Origin: Fibrobacteria bacterium
GTDB lineage: Bacteria; Fibrobacterota; Fibrobacteria; UBA11236; JADFYW01
Length of the DNA: 64,000 nucleotides
NCBI GenBank assembly: GCA_015232855.1
Contig: JADFYW010000006.1
Location: 17,610 to 81,609, forward strand
Direction of reading: 5' to 3'
Shown here: positions 38,662 to 48,534 of the stretch, one piece after another
Position numbering within the stretch: position 1 is the stretch's first letter
How the letters are laid out: each line of letters begins with the position of its first letter
The notes under the pieces: generated by a model
Told to the model about the DNA's origin: nothing
Databases searched by the model: none
The model's input: only the letters and a program-made list of their open reading frames with translations
Position numbers and translations under genes: made by a program

Positions 38662-38700
38662 TCACCGCAAAGGCGCAGAGAACGCAAAGAACTCGCAAAG
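38662..38700. repeat. Third copy of the CGCAAAG-rich intergenic repeat
   Basis: 'tcaccgcaaaggcgcagagaacgcaaagaactcgcaaag' matches 30502-30539. Confidence 0.75.
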
Positions 38701-38807
38701 AAGAAGGAAATGATAAAAATATATGCCTAATGTGCTTTGTGCATAGACCTATACATAATCTTCTCTAGTCATAATTTCCTGATATTAAGCAAAAGGCAGA
38801 AACCGTT

Positions 38808-39656
38808 GTGAAAAAACTCTATATATCAGACCTGGACGGAACACTCCTTACTTCAAAAACAACCCTGAGTAAGAAAAGCAGGGAGGGCCTGCAGGAACTG
38901 CTTGCAGAAGGTATGCCTTTTACGGTGAACACTCTGAGAAGCCTTATGAGTATCAAACCTTTGTTATCCGGGCTCCCGCTTACCATACCCGTAATTGGGC
39001 TTAATGGAGCTCTTATTCTTGATTATGCAACCGGAGAAAAATTACGGATATTTGATATTGATCAGACAAAACAAGAAGAGTTAGCCGTGTTTTTTGAGAA
39101 TCAGAAATTATACCCAAGTTATTTTTCTCTTGATGGAGATGAGAAGCTCTCTTTTGGAAAACTCGCAAACGCTGGTATCGAAAGTAGCTACCGGGAACGT
39201 ATCCAGGCTAAGGACAAGCGCCTTTGCCGATATACATCCCCCCATGAAGTTGTGGGAGGCTCCTGGATTGGGATAACCGTAATTGACGTTCCCCACAAGA
39301 TAAGAGACGCTGCCGAAGAACTTAATTCCCGCTTTGGTGCATATATCAATACCAGTGTAACCGAATCCCTTGAAACGCCCCCGGGCTATCTTTGGCTCAC
39401 CGTCAGCTCCGTTCGGGCTTCAAAAAAATTTGCGATAGAGGCTCTTAAAAAGGATTTCGGGTATAAAGACTATACCATTGTGGCTTTTGGCGATCAGCCA
39501 AGCGATATTCCCATGTTTGAAGCTTCAGATATTTCTATTGCGGTCGAAAACGCACATCCGGCAGTTAAAGAATGCGCTGATAAGATAATTGGGCACCATA
39601 ATGATGACGCGGTAATCAAATATCTTAAGGCTGATTGGAAAAGACAGAGCCGGTAA
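38808..39656 (+). CDS. HAD-superfamily (Cof-like) hydrolase
   Basis: 'LYISDLDGTLLTSKTTLSKKSREGLQELL' and 'IVAFGDQPSDIPMFEASDISIAVENAHPAVKECADKI'. Confidence 0.9.
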   Translation: MKKLYISDLDGTLLTSKTTLSKKSREGLQELLAEGMPFTVNTLRSLMSIKPLLSGLPLTIPVIGLNGALILDYATGEKLRIFDIDQTKQEELAVFFENQKLYPSYFSLDGDEKLSFGKLANAGIESSYRERIQAKDKRLCRYTSPHEVVGGSWIGITVIDVPHKIRDAAEELNSRFGAYINTSVTESLETPPGYLWLTVSSVRASKKFAIEALKKDFGYKDYTIVAFGDQPSDIPMFEASDISIAVENAHPAVKECADKIIGHHNDDAVIKYLKADWKRQSR

Positions 39657-39709
39657 AATTTCAGCACTAAAAAAGAGGGTAATTTCCTACAAAAGACCAA
39701 TTTGTGTTT

Positions 39710-39747
39710 AAAAATACCGATTTCCCCTTGCTATATCGGTATTTTTC
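39710..39747. terminator. Probable Rho-independent terminator
   Basis: AAATACCGAT ... ATCGGTATTTTT inverted repeat. Confidence 0.7.
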
Positions 39748-39831
39748 AGTAGATTCTGGTTTGGGAGGGTTAACGTAATGGATGGGCTCACGGTCCGCAA
39801 TCCATTCTTCATTATTGACCTTGGGGGTTAA

Positions 39832-41091
39832 ATGTATAAGTATTTGTTGATATCAGTTTTAACTGTTTGTGTTTTGGCGTGGCAGCTTAGTGCTGGTCCG
39901 CTCACATTGGGCGAAGAAATAGATTTGGTAAAAGGCACACAACCCATGTGCGTTCTCGATAAAGACAACAACCTGCATGTGGTTTTTGTGGATGGGGGTG
40001 TCAAATATATGATGGTCGCTCCTGAGGGAGATATGTCTGATGCATTTACCTTGTCTACTGAGGGCGATAACCCTTATATGACCGTTGATGTAAAGGGTAA
40101 TATCCATGTTGTCTGGGATACCAGCAAAAAATCTTTTTATCGTAAACGGGCTGATAGTACCTGGGAAGCAACGATTGAATTGCCAACTCCCCGGAGTGAC
40201 AGACACTGGTTTGCCCAGGTTGCAGCAGACAAAGATGGCGTGGCCTTTTGGTCACTTTGGGGTATTGACGGTGGTAGCAAAGCAAACGCCTCTTATTTTG
40301 GATGGATAGACGGCACACAAGCAAAAGACTTACACAACAGTGGAGAGAACCGTCCACCAAGTCTGTTGGGTCCCACAAGCCGTGATTCTGGTGATGGTAA
40401 TGTGTACGCCTTTCCAGGTAATGGTCAACCCGCTATTAAAATCATGACAACAACTGGCCTAAGCGAATACAAGGCAATGGATTTGTTTAATACCAAGACC
40501 GGAGAAGGGTATTGCCCTTTTTGGGTTAGTAATAAACCAGCCATTGTTTTTAATGATATCGATGGCTCATCGGTGTTTAGTATCACCTATAATTTCCTGC
40601 CTGACAATCAAGGCTATGAGTTAAAAGGGAGCATCAGCGAACATCATGGATTTCCCCGGGGAGCATGGGACGCCTCTAATGATATCGTGTACGCTCTTTG
40701 GCAAGAAGGTGGAACGGGATACTATACTACGTTTGACTATGGAACCAAACAAGTCTCCGAAATTAAAAACCTGGGAACAGTTACCGCAGCGGCCAGGGGT
40801 TGTGGAGCAGGTGGTATAGCTTATACCGGTAATGGTGGCGTATACATCGTATATTCCAAATCCGACAATTTAAAACGCTTAACGCTTGGTGATTTTGACT
40901 CAATTACCTCTACAAACTACCATAATCCTGTATTTGAATCTGCTGCAAAATCAAATCAAATGCGTATTTACGGACTCGACGGAAAGCTCCTTATGAATAC
41001 CGATTTATACCGCAAGTTTTATTCGGAAGACGCCAGAGGAACAAGCCGGATTACTGAGGGAAACAGAAAGTATATCCTTATTTACGAATAG
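39832..41091 (+). CDS. Secreted beta-propeller-like (BNR/sialidase-like) protein with sorting-like tail
   Basis: 419 aa; signal peptide MYKYLLISVLTVCVLAWQLSAG; repeating 'KDNNLHVVFVDGG', 'VKGNIHVVWDTS' units; C-terminal 'MRIYGLDGKLL...RKYILIYE'. Confidence 0.6.
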   Translation: MYKYLLISVLTVCVLAWQLSAGPLTLGEEIDLVKGTQPMCVLDKDNNLHVVFVDGGVKYMMVAPEGDMSDAFTLSTEGDNPYMTVDVKGNIHVVWDTSKKSFYRKRADSTWEATIELPTPRSDRHWFAQVAADKDGVAFWSLWGIDGGSKANASYFGWIDGTQAKDLHNSGENRPPSLLGPTSRDSGDGNVYAFPGNGQPAIKIMTTTGLSEYKAMDLFNTKTGEGYCPFWVSNKPAIVFNDIDGSSVFSITYNFLPDNQGYELKGSISEHHGFPRGAWDASNDIVYALWQEGGTGYYTTFDYGTKQVSEIKNLGTVTAAARGCGAGGIAYTGNGGVYIVYSKSDNLKRLTLGDFDSITSTNYHNPVFESAAKSNQMRIYGLDGKLLMNTDLYRKFYSEDARGTSRITEGNRKYILIYE

Positions 41092-42122
41092 CCCGTTTTT
41101 TTCAGCTGCCGGATACCTGCGATAATCATACCCCATTGCAGTTCCATCTGGTGGCTGACAGGCATAGGCTTCAGTTTTAAATTTTTCATAGCGGATGCTA
41201 ACTGTAGCCGTTTTTCTTCTGTCCGGGCCATTACCTGCCAGCGGGTAATTTCCTTTTTCCACATCTCTCCCACCGGGTCCGGAGGTCCGAGACATTCTCC
41301 AACCCCAGGCGTGATAAATAGCGGCATCTCAGACACCAGGGTTAAAGGGTTTCCTCCCAAAGAGCGAATAACTTCCATGGAAGAAGGCCTGAATAAAGCA
41401 GCAGTTTTTTTATCACCTTTCCCGAGAAAATATTTTTTCATTTCACCAGAATCAGGACGTGTACAAAAGCCTCTGCCCAGCCTGCGGAACCCCTTATCAC
41501 CCTGCCGTTCCACATCGTGGGGTAAATAACCAAGCTGTTCCCAGTTTCGCCTACATTCTTCCATAAACACATCACAATCATGTTCCCAGGCAGGCTCAAT
41601 AAGGTGCCATGGTCCAGCAGCAAAGCCCATGCCATGAAGAGATACATGCAGATGAAAGGGGGTATTACTTTCTGTTTGCCACCAGTGAGAAATTGTCCAA
41701 TTCTCCGGTCGTGCTCCCGAGTCATGGTCATCTACGGGAAACCCGAACTCAACATCTTCTCCAGGTTTCTCACGCACCACATATTGCAAATATTTTACCG
41801 GATCATAACTCTCGCTCTCAGGTAGAATCCATTGGCTATTGTTTATTTCTCCATCAGGATTTGCATGGGGAACTATCCACCAGGAGAAATTCCTTAAAAG
41901 TTGATTAGTCTCCGTTAGACTACTAAAATAGCAAACCAATTTCCGTAAAAAGGCAGGGCCAACGGGTTCATCAGCATGACAGCCACCAATAAGGCTTATT
42001 TTAAAATCCCCACTCCCAAACCGATATCCCTCTATTTCCCGCCCTTCCCGGGAAGTCCCCAAAACAGAAGGAATAACAGGACTTGCCTCAATAGAAATGA
42101 TTTCTTTTGCCAGATGGTGCAT
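41082..42122 (-). CDS. M14-family zinc carboxypeptidase-like protein
   Basis: 'SREGREIEGYRFGSGDFKISLIGGCHADEPVGPAFLRKLV' (HxxE zinc site) and 'WWIVPHANPDGE'. Confidence 0.87.
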   Translation of the reverse strand: MHHLAKEIISIEASPVIPSVLGTSREGREIEGYRFGSGDFKISLIGGCHADEPVGPAFLRKLVCYFSSLTETNQLLRNFSWWIVPHANPDGEINNSQWILPESESYDPVKYLQYVVREKPGEDVEFGFPVDDHDSGARPENWTISHWWQTESNTPFHLHVSLHGMGFAAGPWHLIEPAWEHDCDVFMEECRRNWEQLGYLPHDVERQGDKGFRRLGRGFCTRPDSGEMKKYFLGKGDKKTAALFRPSSMEVIRSLGGNPLTLVSEMPLFITPGVGECLGPPDPVGEMWKKEITRWQVMARTEEKRLQLASAMKNLKLKPMPVSHQMELQWGMIIAGIRQLKKTGYS

Positions 42123-42291
42123 AATTTTAAATTACCATTTCTCTCATTTATTAAAACTATATTTTGAATTGTATCAAATCTACCACAGACAGGAAGTGAT
42201 ATTGGTTAACTATACGCTATTAATATATACTATCACGCAAAATAAAACATATTTCTAAAACCAATTAATCCTCAAGCTAACAAAGGAGAAT

Positions 42292-42807
42292 ATGATGATA
42301 AAGAAATGGATTAAAGGCTCACTAACCGGCTTACTTGCCGCAGCAGTACTTTTCGGATGCTACGGAAAGTTTCCTCTTACCCGAAAAGTATATGAAATGA
42401 ACGGTTCTATTCAGAATAAGTTTGCAAAATCAGCTTTAACCTGGGTACTTATTATTGTTCAAGTATATTCAGTATTAGGCTTGGTGGATTTCGCAATTCT
42501 TAATGTTATTGAATTCTGGACCGGTTCAAACCCTCTCGCTATGGAAGAAGGCCAGGTAGAAGAGCAAATCGTTGAAAAAGATGGAAAGCAATATAAAATA
42601 ACCGCAACAAAAAATCGTTTAGATATTGAGAGTCTTAACCAAAGTGAAGCAACTCAAATAAGCATGCGATATAACGAAGAAAAAAAATCCTGGTTTGTAC
42701 AAACTCAAGATGGAACCTTTAAGGTGGCTGAGCTTGAAGATAATAACGTTTTAAGTCTTTTGGCTCCTGATGGACAACTCATAGAAAGAACTTCGGTAAC
42801 ACAATAA
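42292..42807 (+). CDS. DUF3332-family protein
   Basis: 'GSLTGLLAAAVLFGCYGKFPLTRKVYEMNGSIQNKFAKSALTWVLIIVQVYSVLGLVDFAILNVIEFWTGSNPL' is the DUF3332 pattern. Confidence 0.85.
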   Translation: MMIKKWIKGSLTGLLAAAVLFGCYGKFPLTRKVYEMNGSIQNKFAKSALTWVLIIVQVYSVLGLVDFAILNVIEFWTGSNPLAMEEGQVEEQIVEKDGKQYKITATKNRLDIESLNQSEATQISMRYNEEKKSWFVQTQDGTFKVAELEDNNVLSLLAPDGQLIERTSVTQ

Positions 42808-42821
42808 CTCTTTCATTCTGC

Positions 42822-42856
42822 AAAAAAACAGGGCCCTCATTGGCCCTGTTTTTATT
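42822..42856. terminator. Probable Rho-independent terminator
   Basis: aaaaacAGGGCCctcattGGCCCTgtttttatttt. Confidence 0.85.
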
Positions 42857-42927
42857 TTCCCCCAAACTGTTTTTGCAACTACGTTCATGATTGTTATCTT
42901 ATTTCTCTAAAAGGATGGAGGGATGCA

Positions 42928-43848
42928 TTGAAAGATATATTAGTTAAGACCCGGTTTTTTTCATCCGTGACCTACTCAAGTGTAATCTTTTACGCTATTT
43001 CCCTTATTTTTCTTTTCTCCTGTTCCCAGAAAAAGGCTGAACACTCACCTATGGTTTTTACCAGTGTGTTGCCACACAAATTTATAATTGAAAAAATAGC
43101 AGGGGATAACTTTTCTGCTCAAGTGTTAATTGGTGAGGGCCAGACTGCCCATCACTTTTCTCCCACCCCTGGGCAAGTTGCGAGATTATCCGAAGCGGTT
43201 TTATTCTTTCGGACCGGGGTTGAGTTCGAAGAAGCCATAATACCCAAAATCAAAAAGACCGTTAAAGGGCTTTCAATTATCGACCTGCGCAAAAACATAA
43301 GTTTACTTCAACATGAAGAAGAGGAAGAGAATGAGCATGACCATGGCCACGCTGAAAGCGAATATGATCCTCACATTTGGCTTTCTCCGGTATTAATGAA
43401 ACAACAGGCCCGGGTTATTACAACGGCATTACAAAAGATTGACCCGGATCAACATGCCCTTTATGAAAAAAATCTCAGTTCTTTACAGTCTGAGTTAGAT
43501 AGTTTACATACCATGCTCACCCATGTTTTGGGCCCCTTTAAGGGAGAGACCTTTTTTGTTTTTCACCCCGCCTTTGGGTACTTTGCCCGGGAATACACCC
43601 TCGTACAAAAAGCCGTGGAGGCGGGTGGGAAAGAACCCAGCGCCAAGGCTCTGACCCAGTTGATTGAGGCGGTTAAAAAAGAACAAGTAAAAGTAATTTT
43701 TGTACAACCGCAATATTCCCGAAAAAGCGCTGAAATTATTGCTCAGTTAACCGGCTGTATTGTAGTTCCTATAAACCCAATGCCAGCTGATTATATACAG
43801 GAAATGAAACAACTAGGCGAAATCGTTAGACAAAGTCTTTCTTTATGA
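42928..43848 (+). CDS. znuA: Zinc (metal) ABC transporter substrate-binding protein
   Basis: 'VFTSVLPHKFIIEKIAGDNFSAQVLIGEGQTAHHFSPTPGQVARLSEAVLFF', His/acidic loop 'EEEENEHDHGHAESEYDPHIWLSP'; TTG start behind AAGGATGGAGG. Confidence 0.92.
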   Translation: MKDILVKTRFFSSVTYSSVIFYAISLIFLFSCSQKKAEHSPMVFTSVLPHKFIIEKIAGDNFSAQVLIGEGQTAHHFSPTPGQVARLSEAVLFFRTGVEFEEAIIPKIKKTVKGLSIIDLRKNISLLQHEEEEENEHDHGHAESEYDPHIWLSPVLMKQQARVITTALQKIDPDQHALYEKNLSSLQSELDSLHTMLTHVLGPFKGETFFVFHPAFGYFAREYTLVQKAVEAGGKEPSAKALTQLIEAVKKEQVKVIFVQPQYSRKSAEIIAQLTGCIVVPINPMPADYIQEMKQLGEIVRQSLSL

Positions 43849-44657
43849 CTGACACCAGTAATGTTGTTTCTTTTCGTGATGTCTGTTTTTCATACGGAGA
43901 ACGGGAGGCCTTGCATAACGTTTCTTTTGATGTGGTGCCCAATAGTTTTATGGGTATCGTGGGACCAAATGGAGGCGGAAAGACAACACTCTTACGCCTC
44001 ATACTCGGCCTTGAGAAACCTGACCGGGGCGAAGTTCTCCTTTTAAACGGCAGCCCTGTAAAAACCCGAAACCAGGTGGGGTATGTAAATCAACAACTTG
44101 ATTTCGATGTTGCATTTCCCGTCACGGTACAAGATGTTGTACTCATGGGACTTTCCGGGAAACGAAGCTGGGGAGCCTATTCCAAAAAAGATAAAATCAC
44201 TGCCATGCAAAAACTGGAACTGGCCGGCCTGGACGAAAACGCAGAGAGGCCTTTTTCACAGTTATCAGGAGGGCAAAAAAAACGAGTATTAATAGCCCAG
44301 GCCCTGGTAGAAGAACCATCCCTCCTACTCCTGGATGAACCTACAGCCAATATCGATATGGAAGGTGAACGGGCCATACATACTTTACTGAGAGAACTTA
44401 AAAACCGAATGACGGTGGTCACCGTATCCCATAATGTAAATACGGTGATAAATACTGTAACTCATGTACTCTGTGTAAATGTTGGAGCGCATATGAGCCC
44501 TATTGAAGACCTGCATCCTGAGACTATTCAAAAGGCCTATGGAGGAGAAATAGCTCTGCTTCACCATCAGCATAACTGTACTATTTTTGATCGTTCTCAC
44601 AGCCATCAGATACCCCATAAGGCAGAACCAAACGCAGAAAAGGACATCCGGGAATGA
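43845..44657 (+). CDS. znuC: Zinc ABC transporter ATP-binding protein
   Basis: Walker A GPNGGGKTT, signature LSGGQKKR, Walker B LLLLDEPTANID; 4-bp overlap with flanking genes. Confidence 0.93.
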   Translation: MTDTSNVVSFRDVCFSYGEREALHNVSFDVVPNSFMGIVGPNGGGKTTLLRLILGLEKPDRGEVLLLNGSPVKTRNQVGYVNQQLDFDVAFPVTVQDVVLMGLSGKRSWGAYSKKDKITAMQKLELAGLDENAERPFSQLSGGQKKRVLIAQALVEEPSLLLLDEPTANIDMEGERAIHTLLRELKNRMTVVTVSHNVNTVINTVTHVLCVNVGAHMSPIEDLHPETIQKAYGGEIALLHHQHNCTIFDRSHSHQIPHKAEPNAEKDIRE

Positions 44658-45493
44658 TCCAGTTTTTTACTGATTTGCCCGCGTATTCATTTTTACAAGC
44701 AGCGCTTCTGGCGGGTTTTTTGGCCTCTCTTCCCGCAGGAGTAGTGGGAAGTCTTATTGTGGTGCGCCGCTCCAGCTACATTGCAGGAGCGATTTCGCAT
44801 TGTGTACTGGGCGGCATGGGAGCAGCTCGTTATTTTCAAGTTGTGTATGGTCTTGAATGGATGACTCCCCTGGCAGGAGCTGTTGTCGCGTCTCTGGTTG
44901 GGGCTACCATTATCGGGTTGGCCACGATATACATGAAGGAGCGGGCCGACTCGGTCATGAGTATTGTGTGGGCAGTGGGCATGGCTCTCGGTATAAGCTT
45001 TGTGATGAAAACACCGGGATACGGACAAGATCTCATGAGCTATCTTTTTGGCAATATATTAATGGTCTCCGGTACCGATTTATTATTAATGGCAATCCTT
45101 GATATTATCATACTGGTGTTGACACTGCTTTTTTATAACCGGATTCTGGCCATCTGTTTTAATGAAGAAGCAGCCAGAGTGAGGGGTGTCCCAGTGGGAT
45201 TTTATACCATGCTCATGTTTATGCTTATTGCCCTTACAACAGTATTATTGGTTCAGGTGGTTGGCATTGTATTAGTCATTGCCCTCTTGAGCATCCCCGC
45301 CGCAACGATTGCCCCTTTTACCCGGAAACTTTCGTTTATGATGATTGGAGCTACTATCCTCTGCTTCATCCTTATTTTTGCGGGACTCGTTATTAGCTAC
45401 AGCCCGGAATTACCTGCAGGAGCCACTATAATCGAGCTAGCCGGAGCCACCTATCTGGTATCGCTTTTCTTCCGCAAATGGAAGAGAAAATAA
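44654..45493 (+). CDS. znuB: Zinc ABC transporter permease
   Basis: ABC-3 family multi-TM; 'GVVGSLIVVRRSSYIAGAISHCVLGGMG', 'VVGIVLVIALLSIPAATIA'. Confidence 0.93.
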   Translation: MIQFFTDLPAYSFLQAALLAGFLASLPAGVVGSLIVVRRSSYIAGAISHCVLGGMGAARYFQVVYGLEWMTPLAGAVVASLVGATIIGLATIYMKERADSVMSIVWAVGMALGISFVMKTPGYGQDLMSYLFGNILMVSGTDLLLMAILDIIILVLTLLFYNRILAICFNEEAARVRGVPVGFYTMLMFMLIALTTVLLVQVVGIVLVIALLSIPAATIAPFTRKLSFMMIGATILCFILIFAGLVISYSPELPAGATIIELAGATYLVSLFFRKWKRK

Positions 45494-45501
45494 AGTTGGT
45501 T

Positions 45502-45546
45502 AAAAATTCGGAAAGTCTTCTACTCCGGATTTGCCATTTTTTTTAT
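45502..45546. terminator. Probable Rho-independent terminator after znu operon
   Basis: AAATTCGGA...TCCGGATTT stem (one G-U) followed by a T-run. Confidence 0.75.
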
Positions 45547-45680
45547 TCTGGTTCATACAGAACTAAATCGCAAGAACTGTACCAATTTTATTTTAACAAA
45601 TACAGCTGAATTTTTCTTAATGAAGCAACTTATGTATCAATATCAATAATAAATACAGAAAGATTGTATCATCATTGATA

Positions 45681-47693
45681 CTAAGGAGCTTCTTTTTTTG
45701 GAGGAACTAAATCAGGAGGCCACTGAATTTCCACTTCCGTGCGCTTACCAGGAGTTATTACCACTGTATCCTCAAGATTACCACGAGCTTCCTGGGCCGA
45801 CCAGGGTGCCAGACTACCGGGATCCCATTGATTGTTTATGTTTTTATCATGGAAATATTCTACAAGATATTTCCCAGCGGGGACTTGTTTAATATCATGA
45901 CGGTTTTGGGGCTTCACACCATAAGTAAACTCCCGCTTCCACGACAAGTGCTTAAGGATTACAGTCCAGGGCTTGCGATCACCGGGCTGCATTATTTCAC
46001 ATGTCCCCCAGTTACTGTCATTGGGGAGAGTAAAAGAGCCTAGCAGCACTTTTTTAAACCCTGGTTTAGAGTCAATGATTGATGTATCTGCGGTATCTTT
46101 AACCGGAATACTATCAAGCATTGTGTCCATAGTGTCGGGTGCAGATTCTTTTATATCTGCGCCAGATACCGTGGTATCTCTCTTATAAGCTATTGCATTA
46201 CTATCTGTCTCCAGAGTATCCCCAGTCACTTTCGATGATTCTGATATCGTATCAACAGGGATGGGTAAGAGTTGCTCAATCATAATGGATTGGCCTTTTA
46301 AGGGCAGCGGCTTACCGGGGGATATTTCAAGGGAAAAAACATGGTGATTTTTTCGGATAAGATCACAAAGGACCGTATCAGACCCTGACTGGCAAAGAAG
46401 CTGGTTTTGCAGGGTATCCAGAAGAGAAGGGGTGATTATTTTATTGATATAAAATTCCGGAAGTTCCATAAAAAAGACAGAAGAATCCCCGTTGTTAAAA
46501 CTAAGGGGTTGGATGGCAAGTGGCAAAGAATCGATTTTATCACTCACTTTGAGAAAGGCCTTCTTTTTTGCTGTATCCAGGCTGTTACCAGACTGATCAA
46601 AGCCTTTAAAACAATGAACAAGGTACAGACTCTCTGGTTCCAACGCCTGGGTAAAAAGTTCTAATTCCTGTTTTGAACCGGGTTTGAGGCAAATACTGGT
46701 AATACTGATAGTATCGGAAGAATCCGCTGATGTTACCAGAAAATTGTCTCTTTTCAGAATGGAAGGTATATACATATCTTCACTGAACTTAACCAGGGCG
46801 GTACCATTGGTTTTGAGGCTTTCGCCCGCACTATCAAGGGTCTCTCCCTGCCAAAGAGCAGAAACAAAAGCGGGAGGTATTGTATCATAGGCGTCCAACT
46901 GAAAAACCTGTGTTTTGGTGAACGGAGTAGTTAAGGTTGCTTCACCAATTGCTATTTTTTCTGTGCCTAAATCTGGTCTTAGATTATTGTTATTGTCTCC
47001 AAAAGCTAACAAGGCATATTTACCGGGTTTAATGCCCATATAGGTAAAAACTCCCAGAGTATCTGCGGGTATCAGATACATGGGCCGTTCTCTGCCTACA
47101 TGGGGGAGCGTATCCACTTCTTTATCCCCTGGCTGGGTCAGGTGTCTTAGTGTCTGCCGCCTCTCATCTACCGGGTAGAGACCTACAATCAAATTTTTAC
47201 TCTCTTTGGGGAAGAAAATTTTACCCTTAAGAGAGAGTGAATCGAGCCTTTCACCGGTAGTGAAAATCAGGTTGAAATTTTTTTCCAGAGGAAGATTATG
47301 TAAATCCTTGATGCCATTTTTTACCGAAATAATATAGGTGGTATTTGAGTCCAGCCGGGAAGCGCAGTTTACGGTTATCATTTTTCCATTCACTTTATAT
47401 TTCAGCTGTCGCGGAAGGGCCGGAGAAATAAAAATATCACTTTGTTTCAGGGTTTTATTCACCCATTCAGAAAATTCCAGACGAACATCCAATTCCATTG
47501 ATTGATTTACTGCCCCCGGTTTAGGAAAAACCGCACTAAGAGTAGGATGTGTTATATCTTCCGGGCCTCCAGGAGGAGCTTCGATATGGGCACACCCTAA
47601 AAACAATCCGGAAAGGAAGAAAATACCAAAAAGAACAGATACCATCTGAGCTATTTTTGCTTGAAAACCATGAATTTGCATTGAAAACTTCAT
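45681..47693 (-). CDS. Ig-like (SbsA-type) domain lipoprotein
   Basis: 670 aa; lipobox 'FLSGLFLGCAHIEAPPGGPEDITHPTLSAVFPKPGAVNQSMELDVRLEFSEWV' typical of FCB-group Ig_5-containing lipoproteins. Confidence 0.8.
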   Translation of the reverse strand: MKFSMQIHGFQAKIAQMVSVLFGIFFLSGLFLGCAHIEAPPGGPEDITHPTLSAVFPKPGAVNQSMELDVRLEFSEWVNKTLKQSDIFISPALPRQLKYKVNGKMITVNCASRLDSNTTYIISVKNGIKDLHNLPLEKNFNLIFTTGERLDSLSLKGKIFFPKESKNLIVGLYPVDERRQTLRHLTQPGDKEVDTLPHVGRERPMYLIPADTLGVFTYMGIKPGKYALLAFGDNNNNLRPDLGTEKIAIGEATLTTPFTKTQVFQLDAYDTIPPAFVSALWQGETLDSAGESLKTNGTALVKFSEDMYIPSILKRDNFLVTSADSSDTISITSICLKPGSKQELELFTQALEPESLYLVHCFKGFDQSGNSLDTAKKKAFLKVSDKIDSLPLAIQPLSFNNGDSSVFFMELPEFYINKIITPSLLDTLQNQLLCQSGSDTVLCDLIRKNHHVFSLEISPGKPLPLKGQSIMIEQLLPIPVDTISESSKVTGDTLETDSNAIAYKRDTTVSGADIKESAPDTMDTMLDSIPVKDTADTSIIDSKPGFKKVLLGSFTLPNDSNWGTCEIMQPGDRKPWTVILKHLSWKREFTYGVKPQNRHDIKQVPAGKYLVEYFHDKNINNQWDPGSLAPWSAQEARGNLEDTVVITPGKRTEVEIQWPPDLVPPKKEAP

Positions 47694-47851
47694 AATGAGA
47701 ATACTAGTGGCAAATTTAAGAATTTATAGGGGAGCTTTGATAAATAAGTGGTTTCTATGGTCGATTATTTCAATTTCTGCTATTTTCTTATAAAGCAGCA
47801 TAAGTAAGATTAAGTTTTAAGTAATACAATAATTAGCTAGTTTTAACTCAT

Positions 47852-48199
47852 ATGGCAGATATTCTATTCAAAAAATCTATCCTAAGGCCATTTCACCTCA
47901 TAGTTTTACTTTTGGTTACAGGAATATTTTTTGCCTGTGAACAAAAAGAGCACCTCAAAATTGACGAAAATTTTATAAACTTATACTTAGAGTTACGCTT
48001 GGCCAATCTGGGGAATTCCCATAAGGCAGAACGAGCGGCACAAATTAGGAAAGTTATAATACAGAAATACGGAACTTCAGCAGAGGAATATACGGCATAC
48101 CTTGAAAAATTGAAACAGGCCCCGGAAGTCTGGTCAGAATTTCAAGAGATTGTACTAAAAAACCTCGATAAAATGGAAAAAGCCCACAAAGGAGAATAG
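47852..48199 (+). CDS. Small hypothetical lipoprotein
   Basis: Lipobox-like 'LLVTGIFFACEQKEHL'; operonic spacing with trxA. Confidence 0.65.
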   Translation: MADILFKKSILRPFHLIVLLLVTGIFFACEQKEHLKIDENFINLYLELRLANLGNSHKAERAAQIRKVIIQKYGTSAEEYTAYLEKLKQAPEVWSEFQEIVLKNLDKMEKAHKGE

Positions 48200-48200
48200 T

Positions 48201-48530
48201 ATGGCTTCAGAAAATGTTCTAACATTAAACGACAGTAATTTTGACGAAACAATAAAAGATGCAGAAGTAATTCTGGTTGATTTTTGGGCACCCTGGTGCG
48301 GCCCTTGTCGGATGATTGGTCCGATTGTAGAAGAAATTGCTGGTGATTATGCGGGTAAAATCAAAGTGGGTAAAGTAAATACAGACGAGTCTCCCAATGT
48401 ATCCACAACTTTTGGTATTAGGAGCATTCCCACACTTATTATTTTTAAAAATGGTCAGGTTGTTGAGCAGATTGTTGGCGCAGTCTCAAAAGATTCCATT
48501 ACTGCAAAGATCGACAACCAGCTAGCATAA
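48201..48530 (+). CDS. trxA: Thioredoxin
   Basis: 'ILVDFWAPWCGPCRMIGPIVEEIAGDYAGKIKVGKVNTDESPNVSTTFGIRSIPTLIIFKNGQ'. Confidence 0.96.
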   Translation: MASENVLTLNDSNFDETIKDAEVILVDFWAPWCGPCRMIGPIVEEIAGDYAGKIKVGKVNTDESPNVSTTFGIRSIPTLIIFKNGQVVEQIVGAVSKDSITAKIDNQLA

Positions 48531-48534
48531 GACT

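Noticed and set aside
42850-42927. Zur-box-like operator upstream of znuACB
   Set aside because: No convincing inverted repeat matching known Zur sites could be read.
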